From positions 1 to 15,020 of the forward strand of contig JARFRL010000158.1 of the NCBI GenBank assembly GCA_029287275.1: 15,020 nt of DNA, written 5' to 3'. The notes below the pieces were generated by a model, which saw nothing but the letters and a program-made list of their open reading frames with translations, ran no database searches and was not told where the DNA came from. Position numbers and translations under genes: made by a program. The stretch comes from Pontiella desulfatans (GTDB taxonomy: Bacteria > Verrucomicrobiota > Kiritimatiellia > Kiritimatiellales > Pontiellaceae). The first letter of the stretch is position 1; each line of letters opens with the position of its first letter. Positions 7,151-14,681 of the stretch are shown in pieces.

Positions 7151-8080
7151 TTAAAACGCCCCGAAGATGACGCTGCCGAACGAGGTGATGGGCGAGGCTT
7201 CGCGCAGATCGTCGACCGCGGCGCGCACGTCTTCGACCAACGAGGTCGTTTCGTCGTATAGCTTCGCGTCGCGCACGAGCTTGCCCAGCGTGCCTTCGCC
7301 GGCGCTGATGCTTTCCGAGATGTCGCGGACCGCGACCATCGTGGCGCTGACGTCGTCATACAACGCGGCGTCCTCGGACAGCAGCTTGCCCAGCGCGCCT
7401 TCGCCCGCTTCCAGTCGACCGCTGATCGCGCGCAGACTGGCCATGGTGGCGGCGGCGTCGTTGTAGACCGTTTCGTCTTTCAGCAGTTTTCCAACGGAGC
7501 CCTCGCCCGCCTCGACGCGGCCGACGATCGTTTTAAGATCGTCCGTCAGCTCGGCGAGACCATTGTAAATGGCGTCGTCGCGCAACAGTTTTCCCAACGT
7601 GCCTTGGCCTTGCTCGACCGAGTTGATCATGGTCTGCAGGCCGCTGACGGCCTTGTTGAGTTCCTGAATCATATCGACCGGCTTCTGGCCGAGAATGGTC
7701 ATGTTTTCGCCGAGCGGCGCCGCGTTTTCGGGACCTTCGTAAATCTTGAGGTACTTGCCGCCGAGCATGGACGCGTCGATGACTTCGATGCTGTAGCCGC
7801 TACGGAGCTTGATGGGCACGTCGAGCGTGACGAACACGTGGACGCGGCTGTTATCGAGCGAGGTCTGCTTGACGCGCCCGATGTTCATGCCGCGCAGATA
7901 GACGTTGTCGCCCTCGCGGAGCCCGCCGACCTCGCTGAAGACGAACTCGTACGAGTGGGCTTTCTTGAGCAGGTTCTCGCGGCTGAGCACGATGGTGAAC
8001 ACGCCCAACGCGATCAGCACGGTGAACATGAACAACCCAACCAGAATCTCGATGGAGACTTCGCGACTATGCTTATTCAT
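7151..8080 (-). CDS. mlaD: MlaD/MCE-domain lipid-transport protein with C-terminal repeats
   Basis: The MCE protein of an Mla-type ABC system, which binds phospholipid in the periplasm while anchored to the permease/ATPase. Its 309 residues show one N-terminal membrane helix (10-32), an MCE domain (about 41-116) with GDNVYLRGMNIGRV and the strand ending MLGGKYLKIYEG, and then a long C-terminal region (about 158-295). That region contains four copies of GxGxxGKL(L/V) at residues 158, 192, 226 and 261, each followed by a predicted amphipathic helix. E. coli MlaD is about 183 residues, so the tail is extra. GxGxLGKLL tails are known in other bacterial MCE proteins. The start overlaps the end of mlaF by eight bases, and GGAAGAG precedes it. 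Confidence 0.93.
   Translation of the reverse strand: MNKHSREVSIEILVGLFMFTVLIALGVFTIVLSRENLLKKAHSYEFVFSEVGGLREGDNVYLRGMNIGRVKQTSLDNSRVHVFVTLDVPIKLRSGYSIEVIDASMLGGKYLKIYEGPENAAPLGENMTILGQKPVDMIQELNKAVSGLQTMINSVEQGQGTLGKLLRDDAIYNGLAELTDDLKTIVGRVEAGEGSVGKLLKDETVYNDAAATMASLRAISGRLEAGEGALGKLLSEDAALYDDVSATMVAVRDISESISAGEGTLGKLVRDAKLYDETTSLVEDVRAAVDDLREASPITSFGSVIFGAF
7196..7609 (-). repeat. Four 34-35-residue tandem repeats in MCE protein tail
   Basis: Four consecutive units start GQGTLGKLL, GEGSVGKLL, GEGALGKLL and GEGTLGKLV at protein residues 158, 192, 226 and 261 (spacing 34, 34, 35). Each continues with an acidic 'D-x-x-Y' segment and a helix rich in Val/Ile/Leu. The units differ at most non-core positions, so this is an old protein-level repeat rather than recent DNA duplication. 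Confidence 0.88.
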
Positions 8081-8837
8081 GTCTGAACTCTTCCCATTTG
8101 CCTTTTTTCGTAATGTATTGCGACTCGAGGAAGCTCTGTACCGTTTCGTTCTTCGAGCGAATGAAATCCTCCGGCGGCGCGTTTTCCACGATTCGACCCT
8201 GGTGCAACATCATGATCCGCGAGCCAACCGCGAGGGCGCTGTGCAGATCGTGCGTAACAACGACGCTCGTTATACCGAGTTGTTCCCGCGTGTTCACGAT
8301 TAAATCGTCGATTCGTCGCGAGGTCACCGGGTCGAGCCCGGAGGTGGGCTCGTCGTAGAGCACGATTTTCGGTTCCATGATGACGGCGCGGGCGAGGCCG
8401 ACGCGTTTTCGCATGCCGCCGGAGATGTCCGAGGGGAATTTATCCCACGCGTCGTCCAAGCCGAGCAGCGCGAGTTTCGCGGTCACGCGCTCGATGATCT
8501 CCTCCTCGGCGGCCTTGGTGTGCTCGCGCAACGGCAGCGCGACGTTGTCCCGAACGTTCATCCACTGCAGCAGCGCCGCGCTTTGGAAGAGCACGCCGAA
8601 CTTCTCGCGGACGCGGCTGAGATCGCGGCGGCCGAGATCGGTTATCGCCTCGCCGTCGATCGTAATGGTTCCGGAGTCGGGCGACATGAGCCGGATCATG
8701 TGTTTGAGCGTCACGCTTTTCCCCGCGCCCGACAGCCCGACGATGACGAAGGTTTCCCCTTCGCCCACCTCGAAGTTGACGTCGTCGAGCACGGTTTTGC
8801 GCCCGAGCCGTTTGGTGACGTGGTCGAATTTGATCAT
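8073..8837 (-). CDS. mlaF: MlaF-type ABC transporter ATPase
   Basis: The cytoplasmic ATPase of the Mla-type lipid transporter, 254 residues. Visible ABC elements are Walker A GLSGAGKS (34-41), Q-loop Q85, signature SGGM (139-142) in the ISGGMRKRVGLARA form typical of MlaF rather than SGGQ, Walker B IVLYDEP (158-164), D-loop SGLD (166-169) and switch H196. The start at 8837 is set by an ATGA overlap with the mlaE stop. An open frame continues upstream into mlaE in another phase, but it only reflects GC-rich coding bias. It sits between mlaE and mlaD with 4- and 8-base overlaps, so the three are very likely co-translated. No MlaB-like STAS gene is adjacent in the window. Confidence 0.95.
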   Translation of the reverse strand: MIKFDHVTKRLGRKTVLDDVNFEVGEGETFVIVGLSGAGKSVTLKHMIRLMSPDSGTITIDGEAITDLGRRDLSRVREKFGVLFQSAALLQWMNVRDNVALPLREHTKAAEEEIIERVTAKLALLGLDDAWDKFPSDISGGMRKRVGLARAVIMEPKIVLYDEPTSGLDPVTSRRIDDLIVNTREQLGITSVVVTHDLHSALAVGSRIMMLHQGRIVENAPPEDFIRSKNETVQSFLESQYITKKGKWEEFRHE

Positions 8838-9646
8838 ATGTAAAACAACCTCGTGATCATGTAGCCGACGATGAGGATGATGAGAAACGAAATAACGACC
8901 GAGCGCCGCGTGGCTTTGCCGACGCCCACCGCGCCCTCGGTGGTCATGAAGCCTTGGTGGCACGAGACGGTGGTGATGATGATCCCGAACACGAACGCCT
9001 TGAACAGCCCGACGAACAAATCCTTGTTGGTGGCGAACTGCGTGGCGTTGTCCATGTAGGCCGAGAACGAGACGCCGAGTTGGGTCGCGCCGACGACCGC
9101 GCCGCCCATGATGCCGAGGATGTTGGTGTAGACGGTGAGGATCGGCATCATCACCGCGAGCGCGACGAGGCGCGGCATCACGAGAAAGCGGTTGGGGTTG
9201 ATGCTCATGACCTCCAGCGCGGCGATCTCTTCCGAGACGGTCATGGTGCCGAGCTGCGCGGCGATGGCGGAACCGACGCTGGCCGCGATGATGAGGGCCG
9301 TCATGAAGGGACCCATTTCTCGGATGATGGAAACGGCGACGGCGGAGCCGATGAATTCCTCCTGCCCCCAACGTTGCAACTCCAGCCCGGTTTGCAGCGC
9401 GAGGATCATGCCGGTGAACAGCGCCACGACCGTGATGACCGCGAGACTTTTCACGCCCGTCACGAACAGTTGCGTGACGGTCTCATGCCGCGAACGCTTC
9501 CCGAACGCGAACTGGACGAACCAGGTCGCTTCGAGCAGCATGAACATGGCGTGGCCCGTGTCGTGCAACAATTGCAGCACGCGGGCGCCGGTCCGTTGGG
9601 CGGAGCGCACGGGATAGGTCATGTAATCTATGACGAACCTGCTTAT
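8834..9646 (-). CDS. mlaE: MlaE-type ABC transporter permease, start codon unusual
   Basis: The inner-membrane permease of the Mla-type lipid transporter. Recognisable MlaE blocks are ALFTGMILALQTG, REMGPFMTALIIAASVGSAIAAQLGTM, then SEEIAALEVM and the C-terminal TTEGAVGVGKATRRSVV followed by a hydrophobic segment. There are about five or six membrane helices. The start is unclear. Canonical choices are GTG at 9676 (no ribosome site) or ATG at 9622 (none at proper distance). A strong GAGGAGG (minus strand, about 9654-9660) lies seven bases before an ATA codon at 9646-9644, overlapping the upstream stop as ATAA. I use 9646 provisionally: 270 residues, against about 260 for E. coli MlaE. The stop overlaps mlaF by ATGA. 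Confidence 0.9.
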   Translation of the reverse strand: MSRFVIDYMTYPVRSAQRTGARVLQLLHDTGHAMFMLLEATWFVQFAFGKRSRHETVTQLFVTGVKSLAVITVVALFTGMILALQTGLELQRWGQEEFIGSAVAVSIIREMGPFMTALIIAASVGSAIAAQLGTMTVSEEIAALEVMSINPNRFLVMPRLVALAVMMPILTVYTNILGIMGGAVVGATQLGVSFSAYMDNATQFATNKDLFVGLFKAFVFGIIITTVSCHQGFMTTEGAVGVGKATRRSVVISFLIILIVGYMITRLFYI

Positions 9647-10938
9647 GGCGTGTCCTCCTCGTCGTCGCCAAGCCACATGAAGAGGACTCGATAGCGCCGA
9701 CTGGTTTCGGTCTTTTTATAACCCGCGAACCCTTTCAGCAAGCTCCATTCGAACGCGTCGGGACTCTTCGTCTGGCGATACAGCCCCCACAGGACGTGAT
9801 GCCCGATCTCGTCGTTCGCGTCGAGTCGCTGATACAGCGTCCACCACGGCGCCCAGTTTCGTTCGACGCCCGGCGTGTTCCGCAGCGGCCAGAACTCCAG
9901 CGTCCGGAAGCGCGATTTTTCAAAATTCCGCTCCCAGCTCATGAGCGGCCAGATCTTCCAATACTTGGAAATCACGTCGCCGGGTTCGTGGTTTTTCGTC
10001 GGCTTCGTGATGACGTCGGTTTGATGGGCGAAGAAGGGGACGACGAATCGGCGGCGTTGCTCATGGACCGCGTACTCGGTCTTGTTGTTCCACAGAATCG
10101 GCCAGAGCCAGTATTGCCGCGTCAGCGTGCCGAGACTTTTTTTTCCGTAGAACGGCCAGAAGATCCGCTTTTTCATCTCGCCGTCCGCGAGCTGCACGAA
10201 GGGCCAGGGCGCGTGCACGATCCACTGTTCCTCGCTGCTCATGTAGCGGAAAAACGGCGCGACCACCCAATAGTTGTCGGCCCGTTCGGTTTTAACCTTT
10301 CCATAGATAGGCACCAGAATGAAGCCGCCGCCGGGATTGCGTTCGTTGGTGTATTCCACCGTGTTCCAGATCGGCCAGAGGATCGACTTCTTGACGTATT
10401 CGTCTTCCAGCGCCGTCCGCGAATAAAACGGCCAGACGCGGAATCGGTCCACGCGCTCCCCTTTCGTCCGCGAGCCGATCGGCCATAAAACGGTCGTGGT
10501 GCGCACGTCGTTGACGTGCGATTTCCCGTAGATCGGAAACAACACGAAAGAGACTTTGTCGCGGCCGAGAAACTCGTAGATGCTTCCGCCGATCGGGAAC
10601 AGCGCGAAATAGTCCTCCCCGTCCTTGGACGTGCCCTTGAAATAAAACGGGATCACCCAGGTGCGGTGCCGATCGTCGTCCGGAGAAAAATCGCTGTGAT
10701 AGCCGAAGAATAGAAAGCGGCTGTATCGCTCCTCCTTGAATCCTTTTTTGGTGTAGAGCGGCCAGAGATAATCCTCGCGCCAACGCTCGTCCTCGACGGA
10801 GCTGGAATAGAACGGGCGCCACGCGTGAAACGTCGCGCCGTTCGTCTCCACCTTGCTCACGTAAAGCGGATCGCCGTCGATTTGGGCGACCGCGGCGGCG
10901 GAACCGAGCAGCGCGAGCATGAAGGCGAAACACCTCAT
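9643..10938 (-). CDS. Secreted protein built of about nineteen aromatic-proline (WPFY) repeats
   Basis: A 431-residue protein I do not recognise. A Sec signal peptide (residues 1 to about 18, ending AVA-Q) is followed by almost nothing but short repeats. Each has an aromatic/hydrophobic strand ending in W/F/V-P-[FIL]-[YFGW], for example LWPLY, VIPFY, LFPIY, VWPFY, LWPIW, FWPFY. The core Pro occurs at residues 42, 60, 97, 115, 135, 153, 170, 189, 210, 228, 246, 262, 280, 301, 331 and 351, with degenerate copies near 79, 366 and 385. The spacing is mostly 16-21. Charged loops (Lys/Arg/Asp/Glu) join the strands. This suggests a repetitive beta structure (barrel, propeller or solenoid) in the periplasm or outer membrane. 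It overlaps lolC by ATGA and abuts mlaE, linking it to lipoprotein or lipid traffic by context only. Confidence 0.8.
   Translation of the reverse strand: MRCFAFMLALLGSAAAVAQIDGDPLYVSKVETNGATFHAWRPFYSSSVEDERWREDYLWPLYTKKGFKEERYSRFLFFGYHSDFSPDDDRHRTWVIPFYFKGTSKDGEDYFALFPIGGSIYEFLGRDKVSFVLFPIYGKSHVNDVRTTTVLWPIGSRTKGERVDRFRVWPFYSRTALEDEYVKKSILWPIWNTVEYTNERNPGGGFILVPIYGKVKTERADNYWVVAPFFRYMSSEEQWIVHAPWPFVQLADGEMKKRIFWPFYGKKSLGTLTRQYWLWPILWNNKTEYAVHEQRRRFVVPFFAHQTDVITKPTKNHEPGDVISKYWKIWPLMSWERNFEKSRFRTLEFWPLRNTPGVERNWAPWWTLYQRLDANDEIGHHVLWGLYRQTKSPDAFEWSLLKGFAGYKKTETSRRYRVLFMWLGDDEEDTP
9769..10821 (-). repeat. Protein-level WPFY repeat array
   Basis: About nineteen degenerate units with a period of roughly 18 residues, each carrying a hydrophobic strand ending in an aromatic-Pro-hydrophobic core, fill the mature part of the secreted protein between lolC and mlaE. 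Sixteen units keep the proline. DNA identity between units looks low, so the array is ancient or under structural selection rather than newly amplified. Confidence 0.8.
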
Positions 10939-12197
10939 TCATACCTCAGCGCGTCGACGGGTTCCATGCGGGCGGCGCGGAAGGCCGGCAGCACGCCCGC
11001 GAGCGTGCTGAAGATCATCACGATCACGCAGACCGAGAGCACGTCGCCGGGCGTGGTGCGCGACGGCATTTCGGTGAACTGGTAGAACTGCGCCGACATG
11101 AGATCGGGGTTGAAATGACGCATGAAGTTGAGGATCGCGTCGAGGTTGGCCGAAATCCACGACCCCAACAGGCCGCCCAGCAGACACCCGAACACGCCCT
11201 GGATGACGCCCAGAAAAAGGAAGACGCCCACGATCTTGCCCGAGGAGAAGCCCAGCGCCTTAAGCAATCCGATTTCGTGCGTCTTCTGAACGCCCAACGT
11301 GATCAGGTTGATCGAAACGCAGAAGGTCGCCACCAGCGAAATAAAGCAGAGCAACAGGAACATCATGTTCTTTTCCACCGCCAGCGTGCTGAGCAGACTC
11401 TGGTGGATGTCCATCCAAGTCCGCGCGCTCAGCACCCGGAACCAACCGAGCTTGGGATCGCTTCGCGCGGTTTCCGCGAACACGTCGCGGATTTTGTCGG
11501 CGGTGGCCTCGACCATGAACGGATCGTCGGTCAAGACGCGGAGCGAGCGAGCGCCCTGCTCCATGGCGAACACGTCGCGGGCGGTCTGGAGCGAGGAAAT
11601 CATGAATTGCGAATCGACGTCGTACATGCCGACGGAAAACACGCCCGACACCGTCAGCTCCGCGGGCAAACGGATTTCGTCCTCGTTCACGAAGCATTCC
11701 GGCGAATAGACCGTCAGCGTGTCGCCGACGTAGGTTCCGAGCGTCATCGCGAGCCGGCTGCCCACCACCACGGTTTCATCGTCGGTCGGAAGCGCGCCTT
11801 CGATGAGATAGGATTCAATGTCCGATATCCCTTTTTCCAGCTCCGGATCGATGCCGCGCAGCGCGGCCGTGATCGCCCGTCCGTAGCGGCTCATCATCAC
11901 GAATCCTTCCACCGCGGGCGCGGCGGCCTTGACCTCCGGGATCTCCGCCAACGCCGCGAGCACCGGATCCGGGTTGAACGCGGAGTCGCCGCGGGCCGAG
12001 ATCTGGATGTGCGAGTCGAGCTTGATCATATGCGCTTTGTGCGTGTCGTCGAAGCCCGTCATGACGGAAAGCACGACGATCAGCACCGCGACGCCGAGCA
12101 TGATGCCCATCATCGTCAGCACCGTGATGATCGAGACCATCGACCGCTTCGGCTTGAGATACTTGAACGCTAGGAAAAGGGAAATGGGCAGTTTCAT
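10935..12197 (-). CDS. lolC: LolC/LolE-type lipoprotein-releasing ABC permease
   Basis: An inner-membrane permease of the Lol system, which extracts outer-membrane lipoproteins and passes them to LolA. The 420 residues have the FtsX/LolC layout: membrane helix 1 (about 23-46), a large periplasmic domain (about 50-270), and three C-terminal helices (about 279-303, 322-346, 384-405). Family hallmarks are FKYLKPKRSMVSII at the start, TWMDIHQSLLSTLAVEKNMMF before helix 2, HEIGLLKALG (308-317, the ATPase-contacting loop) and the ending RMEPVDALRYE. Neither the LolD ATPase nor a second permease is in the window, so it may pair with itself (LolF-like) or with genes elsewhere. It starts 18 bases after thrC with a weak ribosome site and ends in an ATGA overlap with the WPFY-repeat gene. 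Confidence 0.9.
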   Translation of the reverse strand: MKLPISLFLAFKYLKPKRSMVSIITVLTMMGIMLGVAVLIVVLSVMTGFDDTHKAHMIKLDSHIQISARGDSAFNPDPVLAALAEIPEVKAAAPAVEGFVMMSRYGRAITAALRGIDPELEKGISDIESYLIEGALPTDDETVVVGSRLAMTLGTYVGDTLTVYSPECFVNEDEIRLPAELTVSGVFSVGMYDVDSQFMISSLQTARDVFAMEQGARSLRVLTDDPFMVEATADKIRDVFAETARSDPKLGWFRVLSARTWMDIHQSLLSTLAVEKNMMFLLLCFISLVATFCVSINLITLGVQKTHEIGLLKALGFSSGKIVGVFLFLGVIQGVFGCLLGGLLGSWISANLDAILNFMRHFNPDLMSAQFYQFTEMPSRTTPGDVLSVCVIVMIFSTLAGVLPAFRAARMEPVDALRYE

Positions 12198-12215
12198 GGA
12201 AACTTTTTACCACAC

Positions 12216-13595
12216 TTAGATGTGCTCGACCAAATACTGTTTAACAAGCTCGACGTCGTTGGCGATGGCGTCGCAACGGGTCTCGGCGTCGGCGAGGGCG
12301 TCGAGCGTCGGGTGATGGACCGCCTCGCCGGTCGCGTCGATGATCGCCTGGGTGAATTTGGCCGGGTGCGCGGTCGCGAGGCAGATCGTCGGCGCGTCCG
12401 CGGACGGGAAGTTCTCGGCGACCCACACGCCGACGGCGGTGTGCGGATCGAGCACGTAGCCGTGTTCGTCTTTGTAGCGCTTGATGGTCGCGAGCGTGGC
12501 GGCGGTGTCGCCCTTGCCCGCGACGAACAGATCGTCGACCACGCCGTTTTCGTTGAGCTCGACCGAGAGCGCGCCCTTCGCGGAGAAGTCGTTCATCAGG
12601 CCAACGAGTTGGTCCGCGTCGCGCCCGACCTTGTAATAGAGGTAGCGCTCGAAATTGCTGGCCACTTGAATGTCCATGGACGGGCTAATCGTCGGAACGG
12701 CCGCGGCTTTGCCGTAGACGCCGCTGTTGAAGAAGCGCGACAGAATGTCGTTTTCGTTGGTCGCGAGAATCAGCTTGCTGATCGGCAGGCCCATGCGTTG
12801 GGCGAGGTAGCCGGCGAGAATGTCGCCGAAGTTGCCGGTCGGCACGGAGAACCGGACCGAGGCCGCGCCGGTTTTTTCCATGGCGCGGAAGGCCGAATAA
12901 AAATAGTAGACCGTCTGCGCCAGCACGCGGGCCCAGTTGACGGAGTTGACCGACCCGAGCGCGTGCTCGGTTTTGAACGCGACGTCGCCGAAGGTGGTTT
13001 TCATGATGTTCTGGCAGTCGTCGAACGAGCCGTCGACGGCGAGGTTGAACACGTTCGCGTCGAGCACGCTGGTCATCTGTTTTTCCTGCAGCGGACTGGT
13101 GCGGCCTTCCGGATGCATGATGAAGATGTTGATGTTCGGCTTGCCGCGGACGCCGTGGATCGCGGCGCTGCCGGTGTCGCCGCTCGTCGCGCCGAGGATG
13201 TTCAGCCGGCCGCCGCGTTGTTCCAGAATATATCCAAACAGATTGCCGAGGAACTGAAGGGCCACGTCCTTGAACGCGAGCGTCGGGCCGTGGAACAGCT
13301 CGAGAATCTGGAAATCACCGACCTCGACGGACGGCGCGACCTCGGGGTGGTTGAAGGTGGCGTAGGAGTCGTCGATCAGCTTTTTAAGATCGCCGTCCGG
13401 AACATCGGTCGCGAACAGGCGAATCACCTCGAAGGCGAGCTCGGTGTAGGAAAGCTTCGCCCACTCGCCGAGCTTGTCCTCGATGTTCGGCAGCGACTCC
13501 GGCAACAGGAGCCCGCCGTCGGGCGCCAGCCCCGTCATGATCGCGTCTTGAAATCCGATGGGCGCCATGCCCCCGCGCGTACTGATGTAGTTCAT
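12216..13595 (-). CDS. thrC: Threonine synthase
   Basis: Converts O-phosphohomoserine to threonine with pyridoxal phosphate in the cytoplasm. The 459 residues match the long (E. coli/yeast-like) class: N-terminal YISTRGG, LAPDGGLLLPE, the PLP lysine K109 in PTLAFKDVA, the phosphate-binding ATSGDTGSAA (136-145), HPEGRTSPLQEKQM and VPTGNFGDILAGYLA. AAGGA eight bases before the ATG supports the start. It is the first gene of the minus-strand run. The following lolC begins 18 bases downstream, so the envelope genes may share its promoter, a coupling with no obvious metabolic logic. The intact motifs indicate a functional enzyme. Confidence 0.96.
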   Translation of the reverse strand: MNYISTRGGMAPIGFQDAIMTGLAPDGGLLLPESLPNIEDKLGEWAKLSYTELAFEVIRLFATDVPDGDLKKLIDDSYATFNHPEVAPSVEVGDFQILELFHGPTLAFKDVALQFLGNLFGYILEQRGGRLNILGATSGDTGSAAIHGVRGKPNINIFIMHPEGRTSPLQEKQMTSVLDANVFNLAVDGSFDDCQNIMKTTFGDVAFKTEHALGSVNSVNWARVLAQTVYYFYSAFRAMEKTGAASVRFSVPTGNFGDILAGYLAQRMGLPISKLILATNENDILSRFFNSGVYGKAAAVPTISPSMDIQVASNFERYLYYKVGRDADQLVGLMNDFSAKGALSVELNENGVVDDLFVAGKGDTAATLATIKRYKDEHGYVLDPHTAVGVWVAENFPSADAPTICLATAHPAKFTQAIIDATGEAVHHPTLDALADAETRCDAIANDVELVKQYLVEHI

Positions 13596-13717
13596 ATGAA
13601 AAATCCTTAAAAACGTGAGGCGGGATACTTAATCATGCGCTCCGCCTGTTAAAGAATAAAATTGCGTCCGCCGCGGGGCGTCGCTAGCTTGAGTTCCGAT
13701 TTAAACGAGGATTTCGC
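13596..13717. promoter_or_regulatory. Divergent thrC/cysE promoter region
   Basis: This 122-base spacer must hold the promoters of the divergent thrC run and cysE. For cysE, TTGCGT (13662-13667) and TAGCTT (13685-13690) are 17 bases apart but match sigma70 only three of six each. For thrC on the minus strand, TTAACA (13647-13652, five of six) precedes TAAGTA (13626-13631) with a short 15-base spacer. Neither is strong. No convincing T-box, riboswitch or attenuator is visible. Ribosome sites AAGGA (thrC) and GAGGA (cysE) flank the region. Confidence 0.35.
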
Positions 13718-14659
13718 ATGAACACGATCAAACATATCGAGGAAACCGCCGAAGCGCTGGTTCCGCTCTATTCGCAGGACGAAGCCGACCTGCCCAACCG
13801 CCCGCTGTGGGAGCACCCCGAACTCGATCAGGTGATCGAGGCCCTGCGCCTGCTTTCGGACGTGCTGTTTCCCGGCCGCCATATCCCGGAACCGGCCGAC
13901 TTCAAGGGCTTTTTCTTGAAACAGCTCAAGAACACGGCGGAGATCCTGCAACAGGAAATTGCGAAGGCGCTACCCTTCCGCTGGATGGGCGCGGCCGACC
14001 TGCACGAGAAGCGCGAACCGATCGACAACATCTACATGGCCTCCACCGAAATCGTGAACGCCTTCCTACAAACCATTCCGGGCGTCCGCGCCGCGCTGAT
14101 CGAGGACGTCAAGGCCGCGTACAACGGCGACCCCGCCGCGCTGAGCTACGCCGAGGTCAAGCTGGCCTATCCCGGTCTGGTGGCGATCACCTCGCACCGC
14201 GTCGCGCACGAGCTCTACAACCTTGAAGTCCCGCTGATCCCGCGGATCATGAGCGAATACACCCATTCCCTCACCGGCATCGACATCCATCCCGGCGCGA
14301 CCATTGGCAAAGGCTTCTTCATCGACCACGGCACCGGCGTGGTGATCGGCGAAACCTGCAACATCGGCGACCACGTGAAGCTGTATCAGGGCGTGACCCT
14401 CGGTGCGAAAAGCTTCCCGCTCGACGAGCACGGCCGCCCGATCAAACACATCCAGCGGCACCCGACCGTCGAGGACGACGTGATCGTCTACGCGAACAGC
14501 ACGATTCTCGGCGGCGACACCGTCATCGGCAAAGGCACCACCGTCGCGGGCAACGTTTTCCTGATGGAAAGCACCCCCGCCGGCAGCCTCGTCACCCGCG
14601 CCGAGGGCGGCGTGACCATCCGCACCCGACAGGCCCCTTCGGAGGGGATGGGCATCTAG
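13718..14659 (+). CDS. cysE: Serine O-acetyltransferase, long form
   Basis: Transfers acetyl from acetyl-CoA to serine, the first step of cysteine synthesis. The 313 residues have an extended helical N-terminal half (1-180), longer than E. coli CysE (273), then the left-handed beta helix of hexapeptide repeats. Catalytic positions are present: D189 in GIDIHPGA, H204 in DHGTGVVIGET, and H248 in QRHPTV. GVTLGAKS (226-232) and the ILGGDTVIGKG coils follow. The protein ends in GMGI, resembling the GDGI tail of E. coli CysE that inserts into CysK. CGAGGA upstream supports the ATG at 13718. It is divergent from thrC and lies just ahead of rpmI in the same direction, with 118 bases between. Confidence 0.94.
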   Translation: MNTIKHIEETAEALVPLYSQDEADLPNRPLWEHPELDQVIEALRLLSDVLFPGRHIPEPADFKGFFLKQLKNTAEILQQEIAKALPFRWMGAADLHEKREPIDNIYMASTEIVNAFLQTIPGVRAALIEDVKAAYNGDPAALSYAEVKLAYPGLVAITSHRVAHELYNLEVPLIPRIMSEYTHSLTGIDIHPGATIGKGFFIDHGTGVVIGETCNIGDHVKLYQGVTLGAKSFPLDEHGRPIKHIQRHPTVEDDVIVYANSTILGGDTVIGKGTTVAGNVFLMESTPAGSLVTRAEGGVTIRTRQAPSEGMGI

Positions 14660-14681
14660 AAAAAAATTCCTGTAAAAAGGG

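Noticed and set aside
7141..7359. N-terminal extension of the OB-like protein
   Set aside because: It overlaps the MCE repeats in another phase and lacks the anchor helix at its N-terminus; the ATG at 7140 directly precedes a basic-plus-hydrophobic anchor.
8838..9371. Upstream extension of mlaF frame into mlaE
   Set aside because: The extension is an Arg/His-rich out-of-phase reading of mlaE. The MIKFDHVTK start at 8837 with ATGA overlap fits the ABC ATPase family.
11115..12173. Plus-strand open frame antisense to lolC
   Set aside because: Composition is dominated by Arg/His/Asp/Glu with no domain; lolC in the opposite strand is clearly real.
12222..13610. Long plus-strand open frame antisense to thrC (about 460 codons)
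   Set aside because: It mirrors thrC almost end to end, its protein is Arg/Val/Glu-biased without motifs, and GC-rich genes commonly leave such antisense frames. thrC itself has all its catalytic motifs.
14634..14647. CCCCT-TCGG-AGGGG hairpin near the end of cysE as a terminator
   Set aside because: The stem is inside the coding sequence and is followed by A residues, not T residues, on the plus strand, so it does not fit an intrinsic terminator.
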